From Saccoglossus kowalevskii (taxonomy: Eukaryota; Hemichordata; Enteropneusta; Harrimaniidae), in contig NW_003107587.1 in the NCBI RefSeq assembly GCF_000003605.2, positions 423,167-487,166 of the forward strand: DNA of 64,000 nucleotides, in the 5' to 3' direction. Shown here in pieces: positions 12,913 to 26,315 of the stretch (positions are counted from its first letter, which is position 1; the number at the start of each line of letters is the position of its first letter). The notes under the pieces were generated by a model. That model was given only the letters and a program-made list of their open reading frames with translations. It made no database searches and was not told the origin of the DNA. Position numbers and translations under genes: made by a program.

Positions 12913-15900
12913 CGTGGTCAAATAATAAATCGTATATATATATTGATGTGTCAAACAAAACAGTATAAAAAATATAAAATTAAACGTTTGAGGTTATATT
13001 GTGGGAGAAATCGTGTACCGCTTCCTTTTATACATGTGATTATGCAAGGCGAAATGTTATTTGAGAGTGCGCATTTTCATTTGAATAAATAAATAATTCA
13101 TTTTGTGGGGAATCGATTTATTAATAATATAAACGAACTTGGATCAAATGTTTTCAATTAAAGTTGGAATTTACGCCAATGAATATTCATGTTAAATGTG
13201 ATTTGTATGGCGTTTCACTGGGACTAATACCTAATCATGATTTCCATGACAGGATACTACTAGTTGTTTTGTTAGAACGGTTAGTATCATTCTTTGACGA
13301 GGAGAGAAAAAGCACAACCCTTACAGGCTGACCAAAATGTCGGTATGTTTTCTTGAATAGGAAGCGTCATTCAACACATAAGAAATTTTTATAATAATAT
13401 ATATTTTAAAATAATTCGAATATTTGTTGTCAACACTTTTATTCTGTTACATTATTCTGTACTTTATTTGATTGACGTGTATGAGAATTTTCTAATTTTC
13501 CAAACCCAAAAACATACATATTTTAGATAAAGTACACAACCGGATGCTTCACAACCGGACGTAACTTTGTACACATGTACGACAAGGTAACCAAATATTA
13601 GTAATATGATTTTTTTAAACGTCTCAAATGTAATTAATATTGTACGATAATTGCAGAAATCGGGAATATTTCTGTAATTGGAAATCACCTATTCAATATC
13701 TGTAGAATTCTATTGACAAACTTTTGAAAGTATTAGCTCTAACGTTAGTTCCGTAGCGCATGACACGTATAGTAAGCTTGTATCTGATTTCAGAAATAAA
13801 CTAGCTTGATTTGAACACAAATGTGAACATTTCTATACACATACGCTGTTATTTGCGCTAAGCATTAGTAAGTTAAATAGATGGTGTCATCTGTCTTGAA
13901 TACGATTGAGTTTAACGTACGGATAACACATTCTTCGTGTATATATATATAAACACTTTATAATTGGCATAATGTTCAGAATTGCCAGATACAGTTTATT
14001 TCGACATTATAAAAGCCTGTCAGCATTGATTCATATGTTTTGTAATATCTTTAAATTGACAACAATGATACGCAGTGAAATTAATCAATTTTAATCAATA
14101 TAATCTGGCAGGATACGAATCGATAGGACAGTGCTGTGTGTACGTATGCGATTAGATGACGGCTGATAACTGTGATACACGGAGCCTGTATGGTGACTGC
14201 AGAGCAGCTATAAGTATGCTAACACATTTGAATGACTGCTTTATCAGTTTCCAACAAAAGAGGTATTTACACATACTGGGAGTAAACAATTTAGTTCTAC
14301 AGTTTAGTATGATGATACTAAAATACCGCGGCAGTGTCAAACCGACGCGAGGGGCGCATGTGTGAGCGTTGTGAGTACGTCTGGAAAATGAAAATGGGGT
14401 ATTGGATACATTTTTGTATCTTTACTAATTAAACTGAAGACCAATTATGAGAATTGTAACTGAATTCTCAGACTTCTAAATTTGGGGGATATAGTTAGTT
14501 AGTTGCTAAGCACCGTATTATACAGCGCATATGGAGTTCCCGCGTTAGTTTACTATGATACGATTTCTCTCGGGAAAATAAAGGCATATCGTGTTTGTAT
14601 AGCTGCTTTGTCACAGTAGAGAATGTATTACATCAACGGCTAATCATGTTTTTTTCTGTACGTAATTTAATTGATTTTTTTTGTCATCGGAGAAACGGAA
14701 ATGAGCCGTTTTTGTGTGTGTGTACTCTCTGTCAATGTTACATTATGTTATTTACTCACCCCTGTATATTACTCAAACAATGTTTGTCAGATCCAATAAC
14801 ATATTCAGATATTATATGGCCGCCAATACATCCAATGTGAATAAGCGACAGCCGACGTTTTTAAACCAGCATCTTTACAAACTTGAGACACATCTATATT
14901 AGTTTATGGTATTTACGAAAAGTTGCATTGCGATTCTATTGACATCACCCAACGAGAGATTGTCAGTTTAGTCGTTAAAATACTAGCCTTTGTATGTGTG
15001 TAGAAATACATTTTGGAGATTCGAATTGCGCATGTCTAACGAGTCACTGCTATTTCAAGCTGTCTATTTGGAGGTGACAATGTACTATATAGAATTGTAA
15101 ATAGCGTCTGTTCACAGTGGTGAGGTGTATTTCGCGTATTTAGAATTTAGAATTGTTAACAGCTGTGCGGGCTGTCGTCATTATGCTGGGCGGACAGACC
15201 ATCAAACCATTTCCTCCCTTTTTTTGTGTATTTTGTTTGATAGTTTATATCAATGAACATAATTTTCTATTGGCTGCCGTCTCGACGTTTGGTTTCATTT
15301 TGTGAAAGGTTACTAAACTTTACTTTAGCGCTTAGTGGGTTAGTCCACAAATATAACACAGCGATAATAGACTTAATTACTTTCTATCGCGTTATTATTG
15401 CGCACGCTAAATCAATAAAAGCACATAGATTTACATGGATCTTTATAAAAGTGATTTTGCCAACCGTTCCTATTGAACCTTTTCAGTAACCTTCTCTTTG
15501 AGAATAATGTACAAAACATACGATTACCTCTTTTGAATAACATTCGATAGTTGAGTGTGCTTGTTTGAGTTGAAACATGTTTTGATAACTGCGTAGTGAC
15601 TAAGAATGAGTTGTGCACTTGAATATCTAGAGAATAACTTGAATCTTTTATAGACTCGAGTATGTAAAGTTCTTCTTAATTTGCACTGAGGTCAATATCT
15701 CACTATTTATTGTCTGGTACAGTTTATTACCGGTAGTCATGATTTGTATGGAGAAGGTATGCCCGTAGTTTAGTTTCTAATTTTGTTGTTAGTGAACATT
15801 ACATGCAATACTGTAATGGTAGATTTAATTCGATTTTGTCTTTTTCCAAACTTGCAAAAGCCGCCACGAAAAGTACACTGGGTTAACACGCACTCCATTC

Positions 15901-16380
15901 CAGAAATCTTTGTGTGTTTTAGATTGAATATAATTTCGTAGATTGCAAAATTATATTTATATTAAAATAATCACATTTAAATTTTAAAATCATAGTGTGT
16001 TGATAAACATAAAAAAGAATCACATGATATATAAAATGAAAGAACTAAAATATAATTATTGTTCAACATTTTTAGTCAGAGCGCCAATTCTCGAAAGAGA
16101 CCTAGCAAATAGATTCGTTTAGCCCATCTACTGGCAAAGATTTGACTATTGTGATAGTACTAACCTTGGGGGATATCAACTTAGTGGCATTAAAACTTCT
16201 CGAGTGTGGATAGGGTAGCAGCAGGGCAAATATAGGGATAGGATATAATGATGATGATAATCACAAATATACAATGTCATCGTTTTTTTCCCCAGTAATT
16301 TGAAGTATAAATAGCACACGTTAAACTTCTGTTCTAGAAATACTACACACCAATCTTTGATTTACCGGAAAGATAGCTCT
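12913..16380. other. Non-coding stretch
   Basis: No supported gene. Frames are all below about 85 codons and lack recognisable motifs. Short AT dinucleotide runs occur (for example near 13940). Nothing else stands out. Confidence 0.45.
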
Positions 16381-17281
16381 TCAGATTAGCTGACAGCTGT
16401 GTTTCTCTTCTCTTGATCTAAACTTCCACAGCTTTAGTTTAGCTTCATCTGTTGCTATAACATCATATCTATCAGATACTTCATATTTATCGCTGTATAG
16501 TATTTCGTGTTCTAGTGAATCAGAAAGCTCACATGATGTTTCAAGTTCCAAGTAGATATTTCATGTCTATATATATTCATTCCAGAAACAAAACAAAGTA
16601 GATTTCGCAGCTGACTCGAATTTGGTTAATAGGGAATTTAGAGTGGTTAGGAGAGCGGACAAGTTTATCTATGATATCTTTTTGTTGTAACAAAAAAAAG
16701 CTTTTTTGTTTTAGCTTGAGTATGATATTTTCATCTAAATTTCCATTACTGTCCAGCTACTGACTGAACTCTTGCCAGCGTAATATTTCACGCGCTTCTA
16801 CTGTAAGCTTGTGTGCCCTCACGACTCTATTGTAACGGGCTTGACTTATCTTGAAAAAACAGAACTTCCATAAACACCAGTTTCTAACCACACATCTTCT
16901 AAACCACATTCTGCCATCCTCTTGCCAATAACAGCAAAGCAAATATTGACATGGTGAAAACCCCCAAGTCTAATTACTAACTAATCTACCTTTGAAGAAA
17001 CAGCACAATGGACTTGCTTAGCTTTTGCATGAAGGTCTTCATCAAATGTAATTACCAGATTGTCTTGGCTTCTGAATGTCTTCTCAAGGTATGTAAGACA
17101 TGTGTACACAGCTGCCATGTTTTTCACTGATTCTGGTATCAAAGGTGGAAAACCTATTCCAGTAGGCTGTAGAAATGATTTTTTTTACTAGTGCATTAAA
17201 TCTACTCCGGCCTTGCACCAGCTGTTGTTTTACATTCAAGCATCTTTTCCACTGTGTTTCTTGCGAAAATTCAAGCCAAGT
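16381..17281 (-). pseudogene. Decayed repeat-associated protein-coding sequence
   Basis: Read on the minus strand from 17281 downward, a protein-like sequence can be followed through broken frames. Segments seen are FSQETQWKRCLNVKQQLV, then GFPPLIPESVKNMAAVYTCL, LVITFDEDLHAKAKQ, LVIRLGGFHHVNICFAVIG, SQARYNRVVRAHKLTVEA, NQIRVSCEIYFVLFLE and finally YSDKYEVSDRYDVIATDEAK. Breaks are a frame change at the T8 run 17179-17186, an in-frame stop at 16981-16983, a frame change at the A6 run 16854-16859, and stops at 16757-16759 and 16578-16580. The order of LGGFH, IG-x-R-M, YG and VRAHKL motifs recalls a large uncharacterised family common in cnidarian, hemichordate and echinoderm gene sets and probably spread by mobile elements. 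That assignment is from memory. The function is unknown and this copy is dead. Confidence 0.65.
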
Positions 17282-17396
17282 CTAACTGACGAAAATAATT
17301 TGAAAAAAAAATGTTATTCTGAATAGTATGGATAAATGGGAATATTATATATATTGTACAAGTGTTTCATCATTCTTGGAAAAAGAAACATGTTCT

Positions 17397-17410
17397 GTTA
17401 CCATGGTAAT
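17397..17410. promoter_or_regulatory. RFX X-box-like palindrome
   Basis: GTTACCATGGTAAT matches the RFX consensus GTNRCC(N0-3)RGYAAC except for the last base. A sister site lies at 18067-18080, on the far side of the CpG-rich patch. Function is inference only. Confidence 0.3.
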
Positions 17411-17519
17411 GAGTAGTTATGCATTGATTTATATTTGATGGTCACATCATTAACTTCATTTTGGTACCAAACTTGGATGATTATCCATTAATAAATTGTT
17501 TGATATAATAGACCATTTT

Positions 17520-17865
17520 CTGCGAGAATCACGCGTTATGCGTGAAATCGAACGTAAAAACAGGACAGACAAAGGTCATAGCGCCGTAGTCGCGTCAAAC
17601 ATCGCGTGGGATTCGACAAACGCGAAAGTATTTCGGGGACATTTCCATGCTTAATAATGTGCTGTCCACATTTGATGATAGGCAATTTCGATTAAGTGAG
17701 GGTATTCGGAAGCAATATTTCTCTGTCGAAGATCGGCCGGTCAATGTAAGCTGCGAAATAAAGAAATTCTAGTTCAAAATCAAATCGTTCGATTTTTGCG
17801 GCAGACGTTCGACGCGCGTCTTTCATGCATCTCGCGAGATCTCGCAATTGTTCGGAAAATCACCT
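17520..17865. promoter_or_regulatory. CpG-rich promoter-like patch with TCTCGCGAGA
   Basis: This 350-bp patch is visibly denser in CpG than its AT-rich surroundings. It contains the perfect palindrome TCTCGCGAGA at 17830-17839, known in vertebrates as the BANP/M8 promoter motif. It lies about 240 bp upstream of the 5' side of the decayed minus-strand coding sequence (16381-17281), so it could be that element's or an ancestral gene's promoter. On the minus strand a stop-free frame of about 55 codons runs through it below a TTTCTTTATTTCGCAG acceptor-like tract near 17760, so an exon is an alternative reading. No TATA box was seen. Confidence 0.35.
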
Positions 17866-20800
17866 ATTGGAGAGGCTTCATCATTGTCTTCATTTGTTGA
17901 ACTGGCAAATTGACTTCAAGTTGTAACTGGAAATATAATAATACTAGCAAAAGTTTGGTATATATATATATACATATATGTATGACAGAGCATCACAACA
18001 ATGTTTGGATCATATATATCATAGTAAGTTATAGTAGAAATAATTTTACCATTTTAGAAAAATACGTTTACCATGGTAACGAGATTATTATATTTACTTC
18101 AATTTGCATACATTTCCCTGCCCACGACCTCCCCTTACGCCATACAGGACATATAATAATATAATAAAATAAAATTGTTCCCTCTAAATAAATATACTCA
18201 TCATTTATAAAATTCATTTCACTATTAAATTCTCATAACCCATTTTTTATTCTGTCTTTACCTTTTCTGTCTTTAAGTATATATTCTATGGGTAAGAGAC
18301 AAATTAAGAGACAATATTATTTCCGATGTTGACTAAAATTACATGATCATTTTTTGTGTGAACTTGTTGTTGTATATAGGGCCAACGGCCTACAACACAT
18401 GTAGGATTTGTCGGCAAGTATCGGACACATTATTGCGGTACTGTCGTTCTGTTAGATATAATAACATGTAACCTATATTACGAATCATTATAAAGCATCG
18501 CTATCTGCTAAATAGTAGACTTAATGGTTATTTCATACATACGTTAGAGGCAACACTATTGTAATGGCTTGAGTGTACATACAAATTAAACTAATTACTT
18601 GTGTTTTATTGCTGCTTGTATTCAGTACTTACTTTCCCTTGCCTTTTTTTCCAGCGTCTCTTTGCGAACCTTCCAGCCATATATGCTTTCCAACATATTT
18701 GTAAGTATCATGGCTTTATGAATGTTATAAACCAGCAAAATTGCATATTTATCATCCCCCAACATATGCTACGATCGATTTATTTAACTTTAGATCCCAA
18801 ATTTTAAATTCATTCAAAACGAAATACTTTTCTTTTGACATATTTATGATAGTTTTGGCTTCAGTGTGAATGAGTGATTCCGATTAATTAAAAAACAAAT
18901 TATTTCATTATGTTAATGGCTAATATAAACTAATCTGTTATTTTATTTCATGGAGTGTTCTAAGGAGATTGATCATTTAAAACCTGAATATTAAAATATT
19001 ACTACAAATACGTCATTACATGCTACATACATATGTAAATTCCCAATTCATGTTAACATATTTATTGTAGTTAAGTCAAATGAATAAATGAACAAAAGTT
19101 GTATTGTAACCATGAATATTATCGTTTTATCCTAAATCGTCCAATTTAATCTGTTTTTTAATTAATTTCTTTTGCATATATGACACTTCTTTGTTTGCCC
19201 TTGTGTAAATAAATGCTGGAATGTGCATGATTGGAATACGTAGCGTATTGACGCCGAAACGACCATTTTGGATTTGTGTTAATTAGAAAAAAAAAATGCT
19301 CGAGGGTGACGGAGTTATATCTAGCGGATTCCGATTCAGGACACCCTGGAGACTGTATATCAACCAAAACGCCTTGTATACAGCTTATTGCAAAGAATTC
19401 CCATCTGGCGACAAGATTATTCGGCTCTGTCTACACAGCAATGATTCACAAATGGATTGTTCATCCAATCTCCCTATCTTATTAAACTTTTATATTTATG
19501 CCATAATTTCAACGGGAGAATTGAGTAAGACTTGTATATTATATATTACAGCAATATCTACTTACATTCAACAAATGATGAGTAAAATGTGCTATCGGGG
19601 ATATATACATACTAATGCAGTGTGTAGACTATTCTTTCGTGTCAGTTACACAACTGGCGTCTCCATGAATTGGATACTTCTGTAGTTTACCGCAAATTTT
19701 AACCCACGGCGTCTCACAAGTTTCCAAAAAACAATTGTCAATTGTTCATGAATTCGCAGAATTATCTGGGTAACTTGAATAAATACAAAATGGCGACGTT
19801 CGCTCTAAGCTGAATGAAGTTAATGGCGTAAGCTGCGCATGGACTCAATTCATGATCATATGTCGAGATACAATTCGTTTTTTGTGATTGTATTTGTTTT
19901 ACTCTAAGACAAAAAAATGTACCGCTGTAAATAAATTTATATTAATCGACTCTTGGTATATATCGAACAATTCTTGTAACCTGGACCGTTAATCTACCAA
20001 GAATAAATTTAAAGTTACTTAAACATTTTAAAACGTTTAATTTTTTTAATTGAGTTTCATTGTGGCTTATGGGAGATCGTAACGATGGTCTTAGCAATAA
20101 CATTATTAAATCGTTTAATTGATGAATTCCCAAACCACCATTAAAGGCATTGATAAATCATTGAACATATGTGCATCTTCATTGAGAGACCTATACCTAT
20201 ATATATATATATATAAAACCCCGCCGTCGACGCCGAACGTGGTATTTAAAACTCTCCTGACATGTCCGTGAAGGTTCGACGTACTTGCCTTTGGTATTAA
20301 GTGTGGGACAATTCAATCGAGTGAAGATAACATCACCAATGTTCTCGCATAGTATACAGTCGAGTTTAGTGGATGTGTATACTTGTTTTAACGATCCCGA
20401 CGCTCCTTTAGGTTACTCCCCATACGCCATTTAGGTTAATGCCTCCGGCAGAGTGCAGCGCAATATCTAGTGCTTTATTGATTACCATTTCCCGAGATGA
20501 TATCTTCTTTGTCTGAGATGGCAGCCTTAGAATCGTGACCCTATATTGCGAGATGCAGCTGCAGAGAACGACCATGTTTGCGTGCTATCAGGAAAGTAAG
20601 GCTTCGTTAGATTTAGATTTACTGACGACACTGGCAGTGCATCCAACGGATGATTATTTTGGTTTAAAGAGTATTTAGAGAGTTAGATACAATAAATCTT
20701 GTCGACAGACTGGGTATGGTCCCGAACAAACAATATGTCCAACACCCGTGGCCACTCGAAAAGATTGTTTTCCATCACAAATATTTCATACCGAGTATAA

Positions 20801-21622
20801 AAACAAACAAAGCTTGATGACTTGTGTTTAAATCAACTGCTATATAATACTTTTGCAACAAAAACTTATTTTTCGCTCTTAGGGAGAAATGTCTTAATGT
20901 CTAAGCTGAATATTGTATCTATAAGCGGATCCACACATGTATTATTATATATTCATGAGTTTTACACTTAAACAATCACGTGAAAAAAATAACGTTTTCT
21001 CTACAATGGGAATTGGCAAGTTGTTTTCTAAGACATGAGTGAATGGCGCACTTCCACGTCGTGGTACGTACGACATTGTTCAAATATAAAAATAGGTAAT
21101 TATTGGTCATGACTGATACGCATTTAAAACATAAATGCTCGTGGCTGTTATTTTGATATGGAAACTGTCATGAAAACGCGCATGATATCAGGCATATACA
21201 TGTTATACATGTTAACTCATTAAAGGAAGCTCTCGCCAAATTTTGCTCAACTGAGCATGTTACTGCGCACATGTGTTACGGAAGCAAACTTCCCATTGTA
21301 TATGTTGCAAATTCAGGTCTTTTTTAAAATTGTTTTTTCAATATTAGTAACATTATTCATATAAAGATATAAGGAATTACTTTCACCATGGAAACCAGTG
21401 TAAAAACGCTACTTTCACCATTTGCAAGATATTTTTTTACTTGAAAGTTATCCGGTCCGTTTTTTTTCTCAATTTCTGTATCAAAGGTTGAGCCAAACTA
21501 TTTTACGAAAATGCGCATTTACGAGTGTATTGACACGCACTGGACACACCAGACACCGTATCCTGATATTTCAGGCTGTGTCACTCAAACATTCTGTTTT
21601 GACAACTTTGCCATTTAGTATA
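17866..21622. other. Non-coding stretch
   Basis: No supported gene. It holds an X-box-like site at 18067-18080 (TTTACCATGGTAAC), a TA dinucleotide run at about 20199-20214 and a moderately GC-richer, unassigned patch at about 20220-20620. A 129-codon plus-strand frame (19296-19685) starts with ATG but has no recognisable domain and lies in AT-rich context, so I treat it as chance. Confidence 0.45.
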
Positions 21623-21788
21623 CTGTACAATACTTTATTTTAGCTGGAGTTAATTTTCACTGATTTTTGACAAGTTTAATGTAAAATATACTAAAAAAGG
21701 TACATTCGCTGGATTTTATTTTCACTGAATCATTCCTTCAGCGAAAATAGCGAAAATTAATTCCAAGCAAAAATAAAGTATTCTACAG
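21623..21788 (-). mobile_element. MITE family 1, copy A (inverted, internally deleted)
   Basis: The 166-bp element begins CTGTACAATACTTTATTTTA and its right end reads TAAAGTATTCTACAG, so the termini are inverted repeats of roughly 35-40 bp. TA dinucleotides flank both ends, as expected for a Tc1/mariner-type target duplication. Its inside matches the reverse complement of copy B (29403-29610) with a deletion of about 40 bp. There is no coding capacity; it must have been moved by an enzyme encoded elsewhere. Confidence 0.75.
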
Positions 21789-22634
21789 TATTACAATTTA
21801 TACGATTGAATGAATTACATTGTATGTTCCTGTTTTCTTGACGTCTCCTGTTGAGGTTGGTTTGATCCAACTTGTTCTAATCGCTTAACAATCTCCAGTC
21901 GCGCATGGCAAACCGGTGAGCAACCCAGCTGGCAATGTTGTTGTTTTTTGTGTTCGGAACAATATGGCGATGACAGTGACCAGTGATAACAGTCATTAAA
22001 AGTATGGCATATTTATCTTCAATTCAGCCCGAGGTTCTTTTAAAATATGTGTTATTATACACCCGGCAGCATAAACAGCGTGATTGCGTTGGATATTGGA
22101 CGACAAACGTCATTATTTCACGTATCCACTTTGCAGCCGCGGCTCGAGGGCACGAATGACGTCTGTAGCAAAAACATTGGTATCTCGTTGTTAACGCTAT
22201 TGTGCACACAATTTGATCGCTCGTGATTTCTTGTGTAATTTGATATATCTTAGACAATACGAGCAGTGCTACAGTCACTGTTTAGTGGGAAAGTTTACGT
22301 GGGAAAATACCGTATCAGTTTAAACACAGATGTGTGTACAATGCGGGCAATATACTTTTAGCCGCGATAGTGTGGGATTATTGGAATGGACAAGAATGCA
22401 AACGTGCTTACTAATGTCAATTCTATAAATATATCATGTTCTGTTTTCAAATTAGTGAATGAGCAGCGGTCTGTTTAGCGTGCATATTTAAATCTTGAAA
22501 TCATGGAGGCAAATCGCCATCGAGTTGAAAGCATTGATATATTTTGCTAGCACTGTTTTTTCGTAGCTTCCGCATCTGATGTATTAAGCCTATGCTTTTT
22601 TTAAAGTAACGTCCCAGTCTATACTAGTTCACTT

Positions 22635-22674
22635 GGTGATATCATGGAGGTAATTATTACCTCCATGGTGATAT
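22635..22674. repeat. 11-bp inverted repeat framed by a direct repeat
   Basis: ATGGAGGTAAT, one base, then ATTACCTCCAT forms a near-perfect hairpin at 22644-22666. The palindrome is framed by GGTGATAT at 22635-22642 and again at 22667-22674, which looks like a tiny insertion with a target duplication or a hairpin-mediated duplication. Confidence 0.7.
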
Positions 22675-24675
22675 GCTAATCTGTGTAAATTTCATTGCAT
22701 TTAGGCACCCGATACAATTTGGTACTATCTTGATCAAATAATTTGCACATGAAGTTGGTGCATATGCAAATTTTGCATTTGTATACATATATCTGGTTAA
22801 TTAAAATAATAATACATTGTATAGCAGTAAAATGGTGCTAATACACGTAATACGATACATCGTATCCGTAAAAAGACATGAATAACACTCGTATTCTGGC
22901 AGCGACTGCACGTTTGAAGATTCGTTTAGTAATATACCCGCATATGACGTGATAAGGCAACGTTCACACTGCTGATATGAAATGTGACACCGTTTTATCA
23001 CTGATCCTGGCTATATCCCACAACACTTAATGATGTCACGAACGGTGCTCGGGTTATCTTCGTGACTGTGTTATTCAGTCACGCTGGGATGCTGCAATCC
23101 ATGACTGCTGGTGGCTAGATATACATCAAACACATCTCTGTTTGACATACGCGACTCATATACTCTGACCAATACCATTTCTGTATAGCACTCTCAGGTG
23201 ATTTTAGTTGAAAGTCATTGACCCACTCAACTGTATATTCCCAATAACTTTTAGTTGGTGTAATCTTTTGCAATTCCCTGGGGAGGTCATACGGACAATT
23301 ACTCGTAATGCGATGAAGTAAGCGTTGCATATCACGACAAACAAGGTGCCTTCGCCGGATACACGACTGGACAATTTGTGAGCATTTGACGATGTGGTTG
23401 GCGATTAACTTTAAGTGTGTATTCGTGTCGGAAATATAACCAGTTATTATATGCCAAGATTATAAACATCCAGGATATTATGCGGCCAAGTGAAGCGTAT
23501 GTTTACCGTTATCGCTTGTACGGACCGTTGCTAGGAAAAGAACGTCTGTTCCAGATTGCGGTGTTCGCAAATGTTCGGATGGAACGGTGATATGAGTGAT
23601 TAATTTGAAGAGTAAAATTTATGTATAATCATCTGAGAAGCTTGCAATACAAAATACAGCAGCATGAATATGAGCGTCGGCCAAATAATTTTCTGCGCAT
23701 GTGTACAAGCGCCCGTAATCGACTATAAAAGGTTATTCGCGGAAAATAAAAAAAAAATCGTTCGAGTGCGATAATTAGCCACAAATTATATCTTTATCAT
23801 ATGTGCAACGTTGTGAGTAAAAAAAAAAAAACTGACCACAGATAAATGGGCGAGAGAGGAAAGAGGAAAGAACAGGGCCGAGACCTGTTTAAATGGAGAC
23901 AAGTACAGTGTGCGTACTTTGAGAATTGCACTCTTTACTCTGTTGCCATAGAACGTTCAAAGTAAACAAGACGTCATCGTGCTGACTTCTGCACTATTAG
24001 CGTTCTTGGTTTGTGCCGAAAACGAGTCACAATTTAACCGGAGTCGAAAAATAACACAGGGTAATAGTATAGCGTGATGTAGATTAAATACCGCTAAATA
24101 TTACCGGAGCTGAGATTGAGTCAATGTGTTATATTAAATATGAGGGGTTGTCTCATATGTCACACTCGTAATATCAGGCACGATTCATTGAATAAAACTC
24201 AAATGAGGATTTCGATAGAAAGCTCATAAAACCGAAGGTCGTGCTAAAAAATTAAAAGAAGTAATTTGCACTTCTATTAATACTGTTCGAAATAGTAGTT
24301 ATCGTATTATTATCGTATCTCATATGCCTCGGTGTTGGGTTTTCGTTGAGTCTGTCCACGTTCGCTCAATTTATTATATTACATATTTGATGCAGAGTGG
24401 GTAATTGGCGGCAACGTGTGCTATGGCATAATCCATTGCATTATTATATAGTTTTGTCAATTTCTGCTCACCTTGTCGATTGTCGTTTTGAAGTACGCGC
24501 TGTATTTGAAGATGAAAAAAAACAATATGCGAAAATCACTAAAATGTCAGAATACATACATTTATTTAGAAAGATATAATTTCCATTATAATAAATTAGT
24601 CACAAACTAACTATTAGGTAAAATTGAAATTAGTTGTTACTGCAAAAAATGAATATTGAAATGTACTAATCGCCG

Positions 24676-24706
24676 CAGTCAGTCAGTCAGCCAATCAGCC
24701 AGTCAG
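24676..24706 (+). repeat. Short CAGT/CAGC tetranucleotide array
   Basis: Imperfect tandem CAGT units with two diverged units (CCAAT, CAGC). A minor microsatellite with no other apparent content. Confidence 0.7.
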
Positions 24707-26315
24707 AAACATATGGCACTTACAATTACGTCATATGATCTATTGCGGCCATTGTGCTTGTGGTTTTTAACGTCGAGACGTGTCTAGATAATAGAACATT
24801 TGTTCGGAAAACCAACGAAAACGCCACTTTCGTATTGGCTATAACTGTCCATAATTATGTGAATGTGCCAAACGTTAGAAGTCATAGTGCAATTGACAAA
24901 CATCGCATGCGCATGCGTCATTCTATATCAAATATATACATTACTATAGCAAGCAATGAACATTACCATCATTGAGAACACCATATATGGGAATATAAAT
25001 GTATATTTAAATTTGTTGTTCCGGGATAATCCGATTAAACACAAACGCCCACAACGTAAACACATTTGTAATATTGTATATTGGGTGCGATTCACTCGAT
25101 TGCTCCAACAATATTTTGTTGTTTAACGCCCTAGTTTATAACTTTCACACCGAGTATATTAGCATATGCAATTTACAAGGCGGCAATAGAGCTTCCATGC
25201 CGTTAACGAATAGCCGCGCTCTAACGTGGCTTCGTTGTACAGGGCTAATACGTGTCGCTGGCATGTATGGATAGCGAAGATGTGATACTATTTGGTCTAT
25301 CATCTGTGATACCAGCAGCTATATAGGCAATACGTGTTGTCCAGTGGATTAATCACACTAAGATAAACGATTTGTAATTAAAGCGCCTCCCTGCAAGTAA
25401 CTCATCTCCCAGATGATATTTTGCGAGCAAAATATTTCTGATTAACAGTATAGCGCCCTTTCTCAGTAACTGTCACTTTAAATATATTATGACTAAGACG
25501 TAAGATAATAATCCTATAATCTCGCTATAGTCTCCTTAGAACATGTTTACATCCGGGACAACTCTCCTACCCATAATGCACTAATACAATAATGCACGAA
25601 CAACCAGATTTTTAGAAAAACAATAGTTGTGATAAAACTAAACAAATAGATGCACACTAAATTTACAAAATTAGCTACATGAAACAGCGACTTGTTTGGT
25701 TTTTCAGAATACGAAATATAGAAATATTTTTTTTACTCATATTGAAACTGTAAATATTATACATATATCCAGTGTATGACGTGTTGAGGTGGTAATTTGG
25801 CACCGACAATTCGTCTTGCTTACGCATGAAAAATATATTGATGATCTGTCTGTGTTATTATACACAGTATGTTCCGTATATCTTCTTTACGACTAAACAA
25901 TAAAATACATACAACATATATTAAAGAAAGAAATATTGACTTTGCGTAATCAACATGGACGAGCACTCTTTCTCCTCCGTTGAGAACTAATAAAGAAAAC
26001 TTTTTTTGTGTGTAAATGCAAATGTTTATACAATTTCTCAATTTATGGTCAACAAACAATATTGATATATGTATGTTTGAGACAGACAGCGTTGTTACTA
26101 TGACAAAAAGTTGAACAAGCAACATGTTTCGTCAATTTAATGCAAACTATACAATATAGTACTCTTTGGAAAAAAACACTCTGGTTTGTTTTGCAGATGA
26201 CCACATGCTACCTGATTTAGATAGTGTGGTATAACTGTCTATCGTAGATAGGCTACCGTTAATTCCATGCAGACAGACGTGTGACTTGTGAATATAATTC
26301 AACAAGTGCACGTTC

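Larger units (their letters stand above)
21789..26315. other. Non-coding stretch 3' of the receptor gene
   Basis: No second gene is supported. It contains a hairpin palindrome (22635-22674), a short CAGT array (24676-24706), a CArG-like CCATATATGG at 24981-24990 and an NRF1-like TGCGCATGCG near 24908. The part nearest 26315 should include the receptor 3'UTR. The variant poly(A) signal ATTAAA on the minus strand (26136-26141) lies about 175 bp past the stop, but I cannot confirm its use. Confidence 0.45.

Noticed and set aside
12913-12960. Primer-binding site and internal retrotransposon region after the LTR
   Set aside because: The sequence after 12912 does not resemble a tRNA 3' complement, and no gag or pol frame follows.
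19296-19685. 129-codon plus-strand ORF
   Set aside because: Composition and length fit chance for AT-rich DNA, with no domain, no promoter context and no coding-like composition.
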